Positions 20,870-21,925 of a DNA stretch of 21,925 bases are shown here, in pieces. The translations under genes and the position numbers were made by a program. Location: NCBI GenBank assembly GCA_050298555.1, contig JBNKUL010000029.1:1-21925 (forward strand). Reading direction: 5' to 3'. The stretch comes from JAPHSX01 sp050298555. Lineage in GTDB: Bacteria; Pseudomonadota; Gammaproteobacteria; Thiohalomonadales; Thiohalomonadaceae. Within the stretch, counting starts at the first letter, position 1, and every line of letters begins with the position of its first letter. Below the pieces are notes generated by a model that was not told the DNA's origin, made no database searches, and saw only the letters and a program-made list of their open reading frames with translations.

Positions 20870-21925
20870 ATGATGCCCTCAACCCACAGCCACCCGCTAA
20901 CGCGGCTACCGTTCTTCTTCTATATCGCCTGGCGCAATATCTGGCGTAACCCGGTGCGCAGTCTACTCACCATCGCCGCCCTTGGCGGCGGGCTGGTGAT
21001 GGTGATCCTCTATGCCACCTTCCTCGAGGGAATGTCGCGACAGATGGTGCAGTACGCCACCGAGGTCTCCACCGGCCAGATGCAGGTCCACCGCCAGGCC
21101 TTTGCCGATGACCAGGACCTCTACGCCACCCTGCCGTGGCACTACCTGGAGCGTATCGAAGCCAGTGCCCCCGGTATCGTCGCCGCGCCGCGACTCTACG
21201 CCGCGGGTCTTGCCAGCTCCGGCGACGCCTCCAACGGGGTGATGATCAAGGCGGTAGACCCGGAGCGCGAACGCAAGGTAACCAAGTTGCTGGAGCACCT
21301 GCGACAGGGCAGCGCGAACCTGGGCCTTGCCAGCGGCGAAGAGGAACAACTGCGGCGCTACAATGTCATCGTCGGGGCGCAACTGGCGAAGAATATGCAC
21401 CTCAAGATCGGCGCTGAACTGGTCCTCATCACCCAGGCCGCCGACGGCAGCATCGGCAATGCCCTGTTCCGCATCGCCGGGGTATTGCGGCCGGTCGAGC
21501 CCAACTTCGATCGCATGGGCGTATTGATGTCGATAGAGGCCTACCAGTACCTGATGTACCTGGAGGAGGGCTTTCACGAGCTGGCGATCTGGACGCCGGA
21601 CCTCACCTCACTGGAGCAGCCACAACAGGCTATCGCTCGAGAACTCGAAATCCTGTCGCAGGAGCAGCCGCTGGATGAGTTGGGCGGCGCCGCCATGGTA
21701 CGCAACTGGCGCCAGCTCACCCCGGCGCTCTCCGACATGCTGGAGCTAAGCAAGGGGATGGTGCTGATCGTCGGCTTCATCATCATCGGTCTCGCCTCGC
21801 TGGGCATGCTCAATACCATGCTGATGGCGGTGCACGAACGCACCCACGAATTCGGCATCCTGCTCTCTATCGGCATGAGTCGCTGGTGGCTGCTGATTAT
21901 GGTGATGTTCGAGTCACTCTGCCTG
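20870..21925 (+). CDS. ABC transporter permease, FtsX/MacB (LolC/E-like) family, 3' truncated by the window edge
   Basis: An open frame runs from ATG 20870 (or 20873) to the end of the window, 352 codons without a stop. The start FYIAWRNIWRNPVRSLLTIA, then a first membrane helix (about 33-50), is the typical opening of MacB/FtsX-type permeases. A large periplasmic MacB_PCD-like domain follows (about 55-295, with GQMQVHR and NVIVGAQLAKNMHLKIG). A second helix, MVLIVGFIIIGLASLGMLNTMLM, leads into the FtsX motif ERTHEFGILLSIGMS. Such permeases extract or move lipoproteins and lipophilic cargo from the inner membrane rather than transporting across it. It starts 6 bases after the LolA-like gene. 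The Shine-Dalgarno is weak. The matching ATPase is probably downstream, outside the window. Confidence 0.88.
   Translation, partial: MMPSTHSHPLTRLPFFFYIAWRNIWRNPVRSLLTIAALGGGLVMVILYATFLEGMSRQMVQYATEVSTGQMQVHRQAFADDQDLYATLPWHYLERIEASAPGIVAAPRLYAAGLASSGDASNGVMIKAVDPERERKVTKLLEHLRQGSANLGLASGEEEQLRRYNVIVGAQLAKNMHLKIGAELVLITQAADGSIGNALFRIAGVLRPVEPNFDRMGVLMSIEAYQYLMYLEEGFHELAIWTPDLTSLEQPQQAIARELEILSQEQPLDELGGAAMVRNWRQLTPALSDMLELSKGMVLIVGFIIIGLASLGMLNTMLMAVHERTHEFGILLSIGMSRWWLLIMVMFESLCL

Noticed and set aside
1..21925. CRISPR arrays, insertion sequences, prophage genes or attachment sites
   Set aside because: No regularly spaced repeats, transposase, integrase or phage structural genes were seen; the order is that of conserved core chromosome. 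HflD is named from phage work but is a chromosomal housekeeping gene.

Overview
This window is a stretch of core chromosome from a moderately GC-rich gammaproteobacterium. Gene content and order resemble Pseudomonas, Chromatiales and sulfur-oxidising relatives: cmk-rpsA-ihfB, lapA-lapB-pyrF, rluE-nudJ-mnmA-hflD facing icd, and cspD/clpS-clpA/infA/bpt-aat. The species cannot be named from this sequence alone. I see no mobile element, CRISPR array, tRNA or rRNA gene, and no obvious foreign segment.

Layout. Positions 1-4914 run mostly rightward: the 3' end of cmk, rpsA, ihfB, the lipopolysaccharide-control pair lapA-lapB, pyrF, and a small secreted ComEA-type DNA-binding protein. A strong terminator separates these from the leftward operon rluE-nudJ-mnmA-hflD (4981-7789), which covers rRNA pseudouridylation, a Nudix hydrolase, tRNA 2-thiolation and HflD. 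Isocitrate dehydrogenase (icd) is divergent from that operon and meets a leftward cold-shock gene tail to tail with only 8 bp between them.

Positions 9554-15600 form an N-degron block. ClpS (N-degron adaptor) and ClpA (unfoldase) read right. Reading left are a FemAB/GNAT-type protein, Aat (Leu/Phe-tRNA-protein transferase), Bpt (Leu transferase to N-terminal Asp/Glu), an uncharacterised 78-residue protein and infA. Two tagging enzymes, the recognition adaptor and the unfoldase thus lie together; ClpP is not in the window.

Positions 15852-21925 read right: an Aer-type PAS energy-taxis receptor, a very strong terminator, then modA-modB-modC for molybdate uptake, followed at short spacing by a periplasmic LolA-like protein and the start of an FtsX/MacB-type permease that runs off the window. 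modA starts only 13-14 bases after the terminator's T-run and lacks a Shine-Dalgarno, which suggests a leaderless transcript from a promoter overlapping the terminator.

Most of the window is ordinary housekeeping sequence. The items most worth checking are the three-transferase operon plus small unknown protein in the N-degron block, the modA terminator/promoter overlap, and the coupling of the molybdate operon to an outer-membrane-export-like module. All coordinates come from reading by eye; no database search was possible.
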